A stretch of DNA of 64,000 nucleotides from Datura wrightii (lineage: Eukaryota > Streptophyta > Magnoliopsida > Solanales > Solanaceae), in NCBI GenBank assembly GCA_035772735.1, contig JASDFA010000003.1:155943001-156007000 (forward strand), in the 5' to 3' direction. The notes under the pieces are model-generated. The model did not search any database, was not told the DNA's origin, and saw only the letters and a program-made list of their open reading frames with translations. Below, one piece after another: positions 34,772 through 47,017 of the stretch. Each line of letters starts with the position of its first letter. Within the stretch, counting starts at the first letter, position 1. Made by a program: the position numbers and the translations under genes.

Positions 34772-35226
34772 CAGCTTGTTTGGACGGTTGTTGCTTATTT
34801 TATTATATTGTACAGTTATTTAAAATATAATATTTGTTTTGATTCTTATTTAAATTTATATTGTACTATATTATTAAATTTATTATTATATAATGATAAA
34901 AAACTTCATTTTATATAACAATTGATTTAGTGTAAGATCACATTCATCACTTTATCTTTTTCTCCTCATTTTATCTTCTGTTAATATTTAATAATCTTAT
35001 TTAATATTTAATAATCTTATTTATTTTTTACTCTACCTTTTTTATAATAACTCTATCTCATATTCTACTTTTATTTATAATATTATAAGTTTACTCTTTA
35101 TTTTTTAACATGTGATAATACATAATAACAACAAACGATATAGTTTTTTATTTAAATAATATATTTATTAAAATAAAATAATATTTTATAAATATAGTAA
35201 TAAATGATCACCATCCAAACAATCTG
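34772..35226. mobile_element. TIR MITE, 455 bp ('TTGTTTGGA..GTTGTT' family)
   Basis: The left end CAGCTTGTTTGGACGGTTGT and the reverse complement of the right end CAGATTGTTTGGATGGTGAT are imperfect inverted repeats that continue for about 35 bases. The AT-rich interior has no coding capacity and contains the direct repeat TTAATATTTAATAATCTTAT (twice around 34979-35020). The family is abundant near Solanaceae genes. The target duplication is not clear. Confidence 0.7.
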
Positions 35227-35602
35227 TGGCGCGTAAGCAACCACTTAGGTGAATTTCTCATGTGGCTGTTTTGTCAATATATAATGCCAAAGCAGTGTGC
35301 AAAGATGAGTAGATAAGTCACAAAAGCCGAAACTTCTAGGTCTTTATTTATAGCTTGTGTTACAATCCCAAATGGCGGAAAGAAACAAGGCCCATGACGT
35401 AGACAGGTTAAAAACAGCTTTTTTTTCGTATTTTTATTTTGGGATAATTTTTAATTTTTGTTTATTAAATTAATAATTTTTAATTTATGTTCTTTAGTAT
35501 TTTAAGTAATAAAAAAATATAAAAACACGTCGAATATTATTTCAAAAAATTGCATGATAAATAAAATTCATAAGACACAGTTTAGCTCCACATGCAAGGC
35601 AA

Positions 35603-35845
35603 AAGTTCATGCTACTGAACTTCTGCTAAAAGACAGGTTCAATAAGCAAAATTTATGTTATTAAACTTCTGTCCGTAGGCATAAATTCATGCTACTGAGC
35701 ATATGTCCCAAGCCATAAATTCATGTTACTGAATTTATGCCCAAAGCACATGCTCATGCAACTGAACTTTTGCCCCAACGCTTGCTCATGCTGCTGAACT
35801 TTTGCCCCTTAGACATAAGTTCATGCTATTGAACTTGTGCTATGA
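35603..35845. repeat. Hairpin-forming minisatellite, about 7 units of about 34 bp
   Basis: Degenerate tandem repeats with a core close to AGTTCATGCTACTGAACTT followed by YTGCCCCAAGGCATA. TCATG-type cores start at 35607, 35653 (TTATG variant), 35687, 35721, 35754, 35786 and 35821. Each core is itself an inverted repeat (AGTTCA..TGAACT), so each unit can fold. No gene overlaps it. Confidence 0.75.
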
Positions 35846-36090
35846 GGCATAACCTGTGTGAATGTATGCCTTGATGCATAACTTGTGCAACAACTTATGT
35901 TTTGCGATTTTTTATTTTTTATTTTTTTGCCTCTAAGAACATTTTTTATCACTTAGTTAATGGGCAAAAATTAAAGAACACAAATTTGAGGAACAAAAAT
36001 AAAAACCAACTCAAAATAAAGGCATATGTGCGAATGACCCAAATAAAAATAGATTTAATGAAAAACGGATCATCTAACTTGCTCATATTT
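35846..36090. other. AT-rich gene-free stretch
   Basis: Contains poly(T/A) runs and no recognisable feature. Confidence 0.5.
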
Positions 36091-36094
36091 TAGA

Positions 36095-36251
36095 CGGGCC
36101 AAAATCAGTTGCGTTTGGTTGTCGAGGATGTCTAACAGGACGAGACAGATTTAGAAAGATGGAACCAGGCTGGAACGCGGATGAATCCCTTGTCCCGTCC
36201 AATCTCACTAAGCTAAAAGGACATGACGGGACGGGATGAGACGCGGCCCTT
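36095..36251. mobile_element. Possible small DNA transposon relic (GGGCC..GGCCC ends)
   Basis: A GC-rich 157-bp island in AT-rich DNA bounded by GGGCC and GGCCC and containing GTTGCGTTTGGTTGTCGAGG near the left and ACGGGACGGGATGAGACGCG near the right. Ends of this kind suggest a Tourist/PIF-like MITE, but the inverted repeat is short and the assignment is weak. Confidence 0.3.
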
Positions 36252-36860
36252 AGTAAGATTTTTTTTAACAAAAATCATTATTTTATATATTAAAGTACTA
36301 AAGATTATGTAAAAAGAATAATAGCGTGATAAAAGACTACATAAATTAAGCAATCTGACACAAATTTAATAAACTTTTAACTTAAACAGTTAGTTTTTAA
36401 AAGTTGCCAACGGCTAATTTTTAAAGTTTCCAAATGCTAGTGACTAAAATTTATTAAGTAATTTAGTTAAAAAAAATTTAAAAAAAATATATAATAGACT
36501 TGTAGCAAATTATTTATAAAATATATTTTTTTAAATACTTATAAAAAAAATTAAAAGACTATAGTTTAATAGTTTATTAAATATAATCTTATATACTACT
36601 TATAGACTATATGAACTAATTTTTAATTAGAAATTAAAGAAGTAATTCTTTAGAAAATTTAAAGCTAAAGCCTTTAACTTTATTAAATAGAAATTTCAAA
36701 TATCACACTCAAATACAATCACTTAAAGAAGAGCACGTAATCTACATAACCACTTTCTACGAGAGATTCCGTAAGAGCTAGACCTTTAAGTAGCTAACTA
36801 TAAATGATCATACTAATAGTTTGTCCCTTATAAAACTTTTTTGTAAATTTCATATAACAT
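36252..36860. other. AT-rich gene-free stretch
   Basis: Strongly AT-rich, with no coding or recognisable repeat feature. It may include the 3' terminal region of the hAT element, whose end I could not locate. Confidence 0.45.
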
Positions 36861-39394
36861 CTTTAGGAAGTTCCATTGGAATTGACAATAATTGTTGTTG
36901 TTCCATGAGTTCCATGATGTCATTGTTGCTAATGCAAATTAGTGTCTCATTGCATTCTTCTGCTTCTTGAGTGGTTAATTTTGGTTGGTCAAAGAAATTT
37001 TTTTTCCATTGATCCAATCTATAAATAAAATAGAATCTTTAAGTTGTCCTCTACTAATAAATGTTAGTGGTCTTTAATTTAAAATCTCACTATGCTAAAA
37101 GCATTCTCTAAAATTATTGATGATGCTTGAATATCTAGGAGAGCTCGAGTCAGTTTTGAAAGTATTGAAAATGTCTTTCCACGCTCCCTCCACCATGCTA
37201 AACATTGTTTTGCCTTCTTCATTTTAATTTTCTCCAATCCCTGATTAAGATAAGCATCAAGTACATTTTCAACAGTTTGTAACATCCAGGAAGTCCCTAA
37301 GATCAGACCCAAGGACTGAATAAAAAGAATCAGAAAAAATTGCATCAGAGTCATAGAACAACTCAAGGGACAAGTTGTTATAGGGAACAACGACCTGTTG
37401 TGTCCCTTGTGGTAAGTCCCCAGTTAGAATTTTCCAGCAAGCAACGGGCCAAGCAACAATCCGTTGGAAGATCCAACAGGTCGTCCTGAGCGGCCATTGA
37501 ATGGGGTTCAGGAAATACCCAAAACCGAGTCAGTGATGACTAAAGAATACGATGAGTCGTTGTTCCAAGTAAAGACTCGTCCTGTCTGGTCATCGGTTAT
37601 AGAATCAGAAGAGTAACAAAAGTTCTCCTGGAAGCAACAAATGGAGTAATGAGTCGTTGTTTTGCGGCGACCCGTCCTGAGCAATCGTTGGTTAGAACCT
37701 CAGCAGAATATTGGATGTGCTTCAGATACAACGGCCAGGTGCAACGAGTCATTGGAAAGAGTAAAGACCCATTTTGTCAATCATTGGTGAGTGATCAGGC
37801 CAGTTTTAGAAATGCCCCAGGGAATGATAGATGATCCAACGAGTCATTGTATCTACAATGACTCGTTGGATGGATCGTTATAACTGGCAGTGTCTATTTT
37901 TCAGGCGAATTATTAAGGGTATTTTTGTAATTCTTAAGCTCCTAAGTCCTAAACTACATCGTTTTAAGCCCTGAAAGGAGTATTTTAAGAGGGTTTAGCA
38001 TATCTCAAGTCATTAGGCTCCCATGCATGCAAAGTTTTGAGTTTCTCTTTTAAGATCAAGCTAGAATTCTCTCAATTCTTCCCCAATTTTCTTGGGCTTT
38101 CAAGGATAATGTGAGAATCAGTTTACCCAGATATGTAGGGCTATCAATGAGAGTTTCCTTTCACTCTCATGCTTAAATTTCTCCTCAAGTTCATGAATTC
38201 AAGTGTATGGATTTATAGGGTTTTAACCCAATTTTATGAAATTCTCTATGATTTATTTATGGGTCTAATCCCCTTATGTTCTAAAGCATGTTTTAAGTCT
38301 AATGGGCAGATTTTATATACATTTTGATTATAAATTCATGATTTCAAGTTATTAGAAATTACGCCCTATTATGTAAGTTTTATGAAAAGTCAAGTTTATG
38401 ATTCATGATTTCAAGTATGATGAGATATCTAGGATGAATGAATGTTTATAAATTTCTCATGTATCAATTCATGATTTTGACTTATGAAGTCTATTTCAAG
38501 TATGCATTATTTTATGATTTGGGCAAGCCCACTCAAGTTAAGTATGTTTTCATGATTCAGCCAAAGCTAATAAGATCAGCTTATAATATGTTTTGGAGTC
38601 AAGACTCCCACTGCAGCTTATGATATGTTTTGGAATCAAGACTCTCAATGTTCAGATTTCAGAATATGCATGTAATTATGATTTTAGCTTCGTTGAAAAA
38701 TGATGGGAGCACTATGCATATTTTTGGGAGTAGTTTTTAGCTTCGAGAAGGCTTGGGGTTCCAAGGTTCCCCAGTCTTAAAATTACGCGCCAATGTAGGT
38801 ATATGTTACATGTTTGGAACCTCTCAAGAGTGTTATCCCCTTCCCTAAGGGGCCTCAACTTGATATCAATATCATGGTGTCGTTCTTAGCCCTGACAACA
38901 TTTTGAACGGCTCTTTCCATTTGAGTGTGATAGTTGGATATCACGTAAGCTCTATCATGGTGGTGTCGGTTATGGCGAATCTCTCATTATTCCTCATGAT
39001 TTCAGTTACACATGTTCATGACCTATGATATTATGTTTTACAGCAGATTTGACCCAATGATCATTTTATGAGCTTTTACTTATGATTTTAGCTATGACAA
39101 GTCATATGATTTCTATTTCTAAATCTTGGGTCACTATGTTCAGTTATGATAATCAGCTTATGACTATGTATGTCTCAGATTTAATTTTCAGCATGCAGCC
39201 CTTACTCTTTATGATCTTTGATATAAATGCATGATTTCAACTAATGTTACTAAGCATGTTTTACTTACCTTACATATTCAGTATATTCAATGTAATGACC
39301 GCATATTCTATTGCTATATCGTTTCATGATATAGATTCAGATGATCCAGTTCAGTCTCGCTGATAGCTCGTTTCTCCTATTATCTCAGTCCAAC

Positions 39395-41914
39395 TGTTAT
39401 ACCCCGTAAGATTTTCGGCACCTAGATGGCCTATTCGCGCATTGGTTAAGCATATTTGAAAGCCATACGTGCTAGAGAAAGGCCAGGGAAAAGATCGGAC
39501 AAGAAACCGGTCGAACCATCATGGAAGGAGCCGGGGCAGAGCCCCTCCGCGATGGCAACGTGTCACGGAGGTGGAGCCTCCGCGTTGGCTCCGTGACACG
39601 TTGGGCCTGTCCAGGCCCAAGTATATAAAGCTCCACTTCGATTTTAAATCAGTTCATCCCTTATAATTTCCAGAGAAAACGCAGCAAACAGAGAGAGACG
39701 AAGAGGGTTAATATATTATCACCCGATTACGCTGCCAAACATAGTCCAAATCTAAATTAACTTCAGATACCGAGGTATTTAGCAGCAGGGAGCATTCCTA
39801 CGGATTTTGTTTCGCAAAATACGGCCGACGAATCGTCGTGCTATCGGGCTAAGGTAAGTGGAATTGCTCCAAACTAGTGTCTATGTGCTCCTAGCCGTAA
39901 AGTGAATACTTCTCCCTTCCGGACCTCCGAAAAATAGCAAGTTTTCGATCGTCTTTCGATAAGCCTAAGTTTAGGCTATAATTATATCGAAAGTGATGTT
40001 TTCTTTCAGAATAGTATTGTATTTAGTACTAATTGACGTATATATGAATGCAGTTGGGAGAAATAGCTGGAGTACTAACCGAGCCTCGTCCAACAGTCAC
40101 ATAACTTGAGGTTAAGGCATGTGAAGTTGTTCTTTGGCAAGTTAGTAAGCCTTAGCTTGGTAAATCATAGTAAACTCCGCATATTGAAACTCTCGGAGTT
40201 GAATGTTGAGAATTAAGTAAGTCTAATAGATTCTGAGTTGTGTTGCCGTATCGTATTCAGTCCGAAAGTTAGTGAAAGCATGCGCCAAAGGGCGAGTTAG
40301 CATTCCAGATTCAGTATAGCTTATTGTATGATTAGCAAGCATGTTGTAGAATAAAAAGATACAAATTTTCAGAATAAAGGCTAATAAAGTAAAATCAGAT
40401 AGACAGACAGTTTTATGGCTACAGATTAGCCATTCAGACAGATAGTATCCCGGCTACAGATTAGCCCAACCGTTAAATAAAGATTTCAGAATCAGTATAA
40501 TACAGAAAGAGATCAGAATAAGAAAATCAGATTTTAGATAGCCTTTTTCAGTTATACATGCTTGCTATTTCTATGTACTATTTGTTTGTTGAGACTTGAT
40601 GTGGCGTGAGGGCACCTTATTGAGCGTCCTCGCCGCCCCTGGGTTGGTAATCGTGTCGCCCACTGAGCGGGTGGGTTTACGTCACTCCAAGGAGTGGCAT
40701 GCCGTCCCCAGTTTGGACGAAGATGGGATGAAGCTTTCCCCATATCAGGCTGATCAGCATTACAGTACAGATAGCCCTGTTGTGCGCAAGCGCCCAGGGA
40801 ACAGATACAGATACAGTTACAGTACAAATCTTATTACAAGTGCAGCTCCGGTTTCAGATAGCCCTGAGGAGAGTTCCAGGGAACCAGACCCTATCTGTTA
40901 CTGTCTGCACAGGAGTCCTCCGGACTCAGACACGGTTATTTATATCAGAGGCTATGGCCCGAGCCGGAGACCCAGGGGGCCGGTAGAGGAGCTCCTAGTG
41001 AGCAGATGAGTGGAGTGACTTATTTTTGGCTGGTTTTGACTCGGGTAGGGGTATATAGATTATTTGCTTGCTTGGCGCCATCCTGCTTATAGGGGTTGGT
41101 ATTGGCTCTTGCTTGCTAAATGTATATGTATTTATGTGCTTATTATTTATATACTAGTTAATAGACAGCAGGCCGCCGAGACTACAGACACGTTCCTGCC
41201 TATCAGTGCAGAAACGTTTGATCTAGTTCCTATCAGCTCTTCAGATTCAGTTATCTTCTGCTCACAGGCTTGTTAGTTATGTTATCTATATTCAGTTGTA
41301 TTATTTCAGTTACTCTGCATGCTCGGTACCAGTGGTACTAACGCCCAGTGGGGCGCTGCATTACTTGCCTGCAGGTACTCATAGACGAGGAGGCGATCCC
41401 TCGTGATTCCAGTCAGCTATTGAGTCGTCGGCTCCTGTCATCCGGAGTCTGATATCCAGAGGTGTAGCTCTTTTCCTTTTGACGTACAGTTTGGGTAGGT
41501 CGGGGCCCTGTCCCGATCATTTCTATTATCATTCATAGAGGCTTGCAGATTGTATATATTATCTCCTTGTGGTCAGTTGAGCCGGTCGTGTGAAGCCGTG
41601 CAGTTGTATGGCTGTGTAGTATCCCTTTTTTTATGTTGGCCGCGTGGGGCCATAGTTTGATAGTAGTGGTGGCCTTGTTGGCCCTCGTAGGTTCCTTGTT
41701 ATGAGTATGTTTCTAGTTAGCTGGTATTACAGGTACAGGTGGCTATAGGCCAGTTGGCCGGAGGCTGTGTTTACAGCCGTCATATAGCCCGTTGATTTCA
41801 TGAATCTGAGTTAGAGCTAGTCAGACGCCAGCTTTGCTTAGGCTCACCAGTTATCAGTCCAGGTCCTACTAGGGCATCAGGTGCCAGTCATACCCCCCAA
41901 GGCGGGGCGTGACA
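39395..41914 (+). mobile_element. Solo LTR E (gypsy-type), inside LTR D
   Basis: Runs from TGTTATACCCCGTAAGATTT to CCAAGGCGGGGCGTGACA (2520 bp), flanked by a perfect 5-bp target duplication CCAAC (39390-39394 and 41915-41919). It is markedly GC-richer than its surroundings and less decayed, so it is a younger insertion. There is no PBS, polypurine tract or second LTR. The frames of 65-137 codons inside it (39469, 40596, 40780) are LTR sequence and resemble no protein I know. Confidence 0.9.
39533..39630 (+). promoter_or_regulatory. LTR E promoter: stacked hairpins and TATA box
   Basis: TATA box GTATATAAAG at 39621-39630. Directly upstream are GGGGC-aga-GCCCC (39533-39545), a perfect 15-bp inverted repeat CAACGTGTCACGGAG / CTCCGTGACACGTTG (39556-39570 and 39589-39603), and the 20-bp inverted repeat TTGGGCCTGTCCAGGCCCAA (39601-39620) that abuts the TATA box. 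The last contains GGCCCA/TGGGCC, the core of plant site II elements bound by TCP factors. Confidence 0.6.
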
Positions 41915-44050
41915 CCAACCCTGCCTTGGGTGAGTCCTCATTATTCGAGGGCGTCTATCTTTTCAATTTTGGTGTTGTCATTTTGTTTTAGACCTGGAGA
42001 TAGCTGGGGGGTTGTCCTAACATCTCATCAGTTAGTAGAAGCTTTTCAGACATAGACCAGTATGTTCAACTTGGGATTTAGCATTGTGATATTATCGTTC
42101 GATGTATATTACGTTATTTAGACTTCCGCTAATTCATGTTTAACTTATCAGTTTCCTCTTTAATATATATTTTTTAGCTGTTATGTTCATACCATGGATC
42201 GACTTGAAGCCACTCGTAGTTCTAGGTCCTGTGTCTCGGTCCGTGATCCCAACTCAGGTCGTGACACAGTAGAATCAAGATAAATATGCTCCTCCGTATT
42301 TTTTCATTGTTAGATTTATCATATGTCTATATTTATCAAAAACCAATTTAGCAGTAACAAGTATGCTATTTTGGCAATCTTCAACACTTGACAGTTCAGT
42401 TTCAAAAAATTTGAAATTCTTATAAATTTTACGAACAAGTCCATTGCACCTCATAATTTTAAAGATGGATTCAATAAAGTAGAAACTAAATAAACGACTG
42501 GAATAAGAAAAAACGTATTTTTCACATTTTGAAATCATTTCTATAATGACTGGTGCATATTCATTTTTTTTACTTAACAGAAACAAGTGAATTCCACGAA
42601 TATATCATAATATTTGTGTAATAGTAGCATAAATATATATCAACAAATTATTTTCTAATAAAATTTATCTAAAAATCTAGTAAGTTCATGAATTTGATCC
42701 CAATCACACTCGGTAATTTGATTATCAGGATTATGATTATGTGCATGAAATACCATTTATATAATCAGATGATATTCATTAGAAACTTTTAGCATTTTGT
42801 ATAAAGAATTTCATCCAATGCAGATTTTTTGGGAACTTTTCTATACATAAAATTACAATAAATACACATCACTTTTTAAATTCATAAATTTTACAAGCGT
42901 TTTGTGCACGAAAATATGTAAGAGCAAGCATATCAAATTTTAAAAAGAAAAGATGCAAATAAATCACAATGAAATTAAAAATATGACATGCAGATTTAAC
43001 ATGAAAGCAACAATCAATTATTGGACAAATTCTCACTTTTAAATTAGAAGTTGCAGTTGTATTAGTAGAAATATTATCTAAAATGTATTTAAAACTTTGT
43101 TAACAAGACTTAAAAACTTAGAATTGCTAGAACAGTTATTGATATATAAGCTCCAGAGTGTTATTTAGCAATGAACTTGTAACTACAAATACATATTTTT
43201 TAAATTTTAATTATGACTAATCCAGCGACATGAAACAATTAAATATAATCATTGTCATCAAAATTATGATCTATGTCATAGACACTCTACAATCTAAATG
43301 ATAAAATACACAGCATAAATGCTGGAGATATTCCCCCTAAAATTTAAAAACATAATTTCTAACTGCGATTCTAGAAAAATCTTTAAAATAAAGGTGATAT
43401 GTTTCTTGTATATAATGCAAAAAATCAAGATGAGGGGAAAAACTAAAAGGTAAGTCACACACAATGATCATCTTTGCTGTAATTTGCGATATCGATCTTT
43501 CTTTGTTATGGGGACAGAACAGAGTAAATCACTAATCGTAGGGTTTAATTATTGTTGGACATAATTAGAACCTCTGGTAGAACCACTAGGAGAACCAATA
43601 GCACAATCAATTGTATGTGAGCATGTACCCATTGATTTGCGTGATTATTTTTCAAATATTTATTTAAACCATCTGCATCTAAAGTGTGGATAAAAAAATT
43701 TCACATAAGTGATTTTTTATTACGTTGTGTTTCTTCCCATAATCCCCATATTGTCTTTCCAATAATGTTTGATCTAGTGGCTTGTCCGAATTAATATCAT
43801 AATCATCGGTGGGTTGGCTAAAAGTAATTTCATCGACATGAGTATAATTCTCTAAACGTTTTCTAGTTTTATAATTCTCTAAGCATTTTCTAGTTTTAAG
43901 TACTTTAGGCTTTAACAGGATTAACATTTTAACTACTCTGTCCAGGAAAAGGGAGGGATATGCCTATTATCTTTTTAGGATCCATAACATAAAAAATATA
44001 ATAAAATTAAATACAAAAATAATTGAAATTTAATACGCAAATTAAATAAG

Positions 44051-47017
44051 TGTAACGACTAGTCCGACCGTTATAGCATTTTGACGATCTAAACGTGGGT
44101 AAATTTAAACTTTTTTCGAGTCTGGGTTATGTCCCTAGATTTAATGGATTATGCGACGGACAATTTTGAATTGGCTAAGTTAAAATCAGGTGGGCCTAGG
44201 CACAAGGTCGCCGCGGACCAAAACTTCGTAATTTTATCTAGGTTTGAATTTAAAAACCTATTTCCATAAGATTTAGTGAATAAAAATGCTCAAAAATAAA
44301 ATTTAGGATTTTTAACAAGGAGAGAGAAATAAGGAGACTAGAGAAGGCAAGATTCCACCATTCGTCACGACAATTTCCGCAAGAACTCGGAACTTGAGGG
44401 GGGCACGCAGCTGGGAACTTCTTGAGACAGCTTGGCGCCCAGGTAGGCTATGACTTACCTATGTGTTAGACTTTGATTAGAAAATCATATATATGGGTAA
44501 AATTGATGTGCCATTGATGAGTAAGAAGGAGTTTTCCCTGTTAATCGCCACTAGCCAGACTATAATCCGTAAGTAGATATGAGAGGGAAGTAATCAGGAA
44601 AAAGATAAGAAAGAGGTGATAAAGTTATCGTAATATGCAATTTTGTTGGAACCAAGAGTCTCGAGTCTAGACCGTTGGGTTTCTGTTGTAGTTAGAAATC
44701 TTAAAGGGCTACTTCTAAGGTATGCCTCTAATAAGGGACTAGAGTAAGGTCATGGATGTGGGTGTTTGGACAGTCCATGCGTTTGCATGAGTTAATGAAC
44801 TAATAGTTTACTTTGATAGTTATGTGTTATGAATATTATGATTTCGTGTTAAATTGATAGTTGTTACTTAAGGGAGAAGGGTAAATTGACAATATAGATT
44901 AGTTAATATGCATATGTATAGCAGGGGAACTAATTGCGAAGAACCATTACAAGATGAATCTAAGTGAAGAGCTGGGTCGGAGTACTGTTTGAGCAGTACC
45001 GCTACAACGACACTATGACTGCTATAATGAGACACTGTCGCAGCAGTGTTGCCGTTGCAGCTAGGCCCAATCTAGCGAGCAGGCAAGTTTACACCACTTC
45101 TCGATAAATTTTGTACATGGGGTGATGTAATGAATAACTGATTGTGAAATGGAGTTGGCCATTAATGTGTTATAGTTTGTAATGATTAATTTTTGTTGTT
45201 GAATGTGATTTTGTTAAATAAATTAAACTGTGATATACTCTTTCTAAAACGATGGATGGAATCCATGGTAACCAAGTTAGGAAATGAGGTGGCATGTTGA
45301 AATGAAAAAGTGAGTCATCCATATGTTGAGATGAGAGGCTCGTGTCCAAAGTGAGTATCTGGATGAGCCGGTTAGCATGATCAAGCCTATGCGCGAATAC
45401 TTGGATATGAGTGGCTCGTGCCCGAGGGGAGCATCTGGGTGAGCAGTATGGATGAGTACACAAACAGGTATAGCTAAATGCTCATACTTGGGTGTACAAA
45501 CACAGACGAGTCTTACTAAAAGTTCATACGACTGGGTGTACAGTACATGGATTTCTAGAGTCCCCTGCGGGTCATGACTGGAATAGTAGACATAAGACCC
45601 TCTGGCATGTGTCTACAGTGATATGACAGAGGCGTGTGCCTGGCATATCACTGATGGTATGATTGTAAGATAGAGATTTATGCAGGTATGGTATGATATA
45701 CATACGACTGCAATAACAAGGATGTACAAGTATGGTATGATATATATATGGATGTGAGATAGAGATCAGGATAGGTTTACAGATATGTGACAAGTGTACA
45801 AATATACCGACATGATTCAAACATGATGTGAGAGACACAGATATAAGGTAATATATGATGATATGGTACAGATATGGTACTACATGATGTGATTATGATT
45901 TACAGTGTGGGATCAGGGAGATATAGATATGTGCTTGTATTTGTATTCCTGAGGAGACATGACTCCATGGGTATGATTGATTATTTTATCACTGATATTG
46001 TGTTCTTGATGTTGTTGAAGAACGTATGTCAACGTGGTTACATATGCTCTGTGATTGATTGCTTAATTGGACTAGGTCTAAAATAAGCCAGCCGAGTTAA
46101 CTTGTTTATTGGTCCCGTGATGAGTGTTCGTGTCAATTACGTTTCATGTTGGGTTTGTCCTGACCTTGGGAGCGGTACCATTAGTAGATATAGAGCGGAA
46201 ACGGATAAAGGATTAAAGATTGAAAAGGTAATTAATAATGTTGAGCAATAAATAGGTCTTAAATGATGGAAACAGACTTAGTAATAATTGAAGTATAAAT
46301 GAAATAGGCGTGCTCGTAATGTTTAAATGGCATTTGGTAGAAGAAAAAGAGGTCAAGGAAACAAGGTTACTGATCAGATAGAGCGTCGCTACAACGAGCG
46401 AACCCCCACTGGCGCGAGACCGTTATAGTGGTTAAGTGTCCGCTGCAGCAAGATAAGAACCAGAATAAGGGTTGTGTCTAATGATTAGAGTTTAGGGTAA
46501 ATGTATATGAATATTATTTGAGTTACATGGATTAATGAAATGATTGATGAACGTGAGAGGATATAATAGTAATCTCAGAATTATTTATATAATTGGGTAA
46601 CCGATTGCATGCTAATTATATGCTATTGTGTGAACTAATCTTAGTCAGCTGGTGATGCCTACTGGTACGCGTGGTATACTGATACTAACTTGCTAGACCT
46701 TTTTGGGTGTAGGTTGTGGCAGGTTCGAAGTTTCATGAATGGCGTAGAGTACTCAGCATCAGCTTTTGCATTTTCTCCGCAGATGAAGCTGTGTCATTTT
46801 ATTTGTCGGTATTCTATTAAAGCTCTTGTACCTGTCTAGACTAGATCTTAGGGAGGTCATGGTTCGAAAAATATTATTTTAAGTTTTAGAATTATTTTGT
46901 ATTCGTGCAAGTTAAGTAGCCTTAAATTTATCTTATCCGTTGGTTAAGGAAAGTGTTCTCCTATCAAGCTAGAATCGATGTAGGTGTTCTTACGAGTTGC
47001 TCATTTGGATCGTATCA
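44051..47017 (+). mobile_element. Solo LTR F (gypsy-type), inside the hAT relic
   Basis: Runs from TGTAACGACTAGTCCGACCG to CTCATTTGGATCGTATCA (2967 bp) with a perfect 5-bp target duplication ATAAG (44046-44050 and 47018-47022). It contains a direct repeat (45331-45368 and 45407-45444, 76 bp apart), AT-rich low-complexity DNA with repeated GGTATGATAT words (45650-45880), and two copies of CGCTACAACGA (45000 and 46387). No internal domain is present. Short open frames in it have no protein resemblance. Confidence 0.88.

Larger units (their letters stand above)
37278..42266 (+). mobile_element. Solo LTR D (gypsy), itself interrupted by solo LTR E
   Basis: Starts TGTAACATCCAGGAAGTCCC, with CTAAGATCAG a few bases on as in element B, and ends CTCAGGTCGTGACA. 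Flanks CAGTT (37273-37277) and CAGTA (42267-42271) are a target duplication with one mismatch. Without LTR E it would be about 2.46 kb. No internal domain is present, so recombination between the two LTRs removed it. Its first 600 bases carry a dense cluster of ACGAGTCGT-like motifs and a perfect 17-bp inverted repeat at 37835-37870. Confidence 0.85.

Noticed and set aside
35603..35845. Regularly spaced repeats resembling a CRISPR array
   Set aside because: Units are contiguous and degenerate with no unique spacers, and the sequence is plant nuclear DNA.
40552..41276. Several frames of 68-137 codons in a GC-rich region on both strands
   Set aside because: All lie within solo LTR E, which has perfect target duplications; no protein family resemblance.
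45170..46086. Frames of 70-97 codons on both strands
   Set aside because: Inside solo LTR F in low-complexity DNA; composition reflects the repeats, not a protein.
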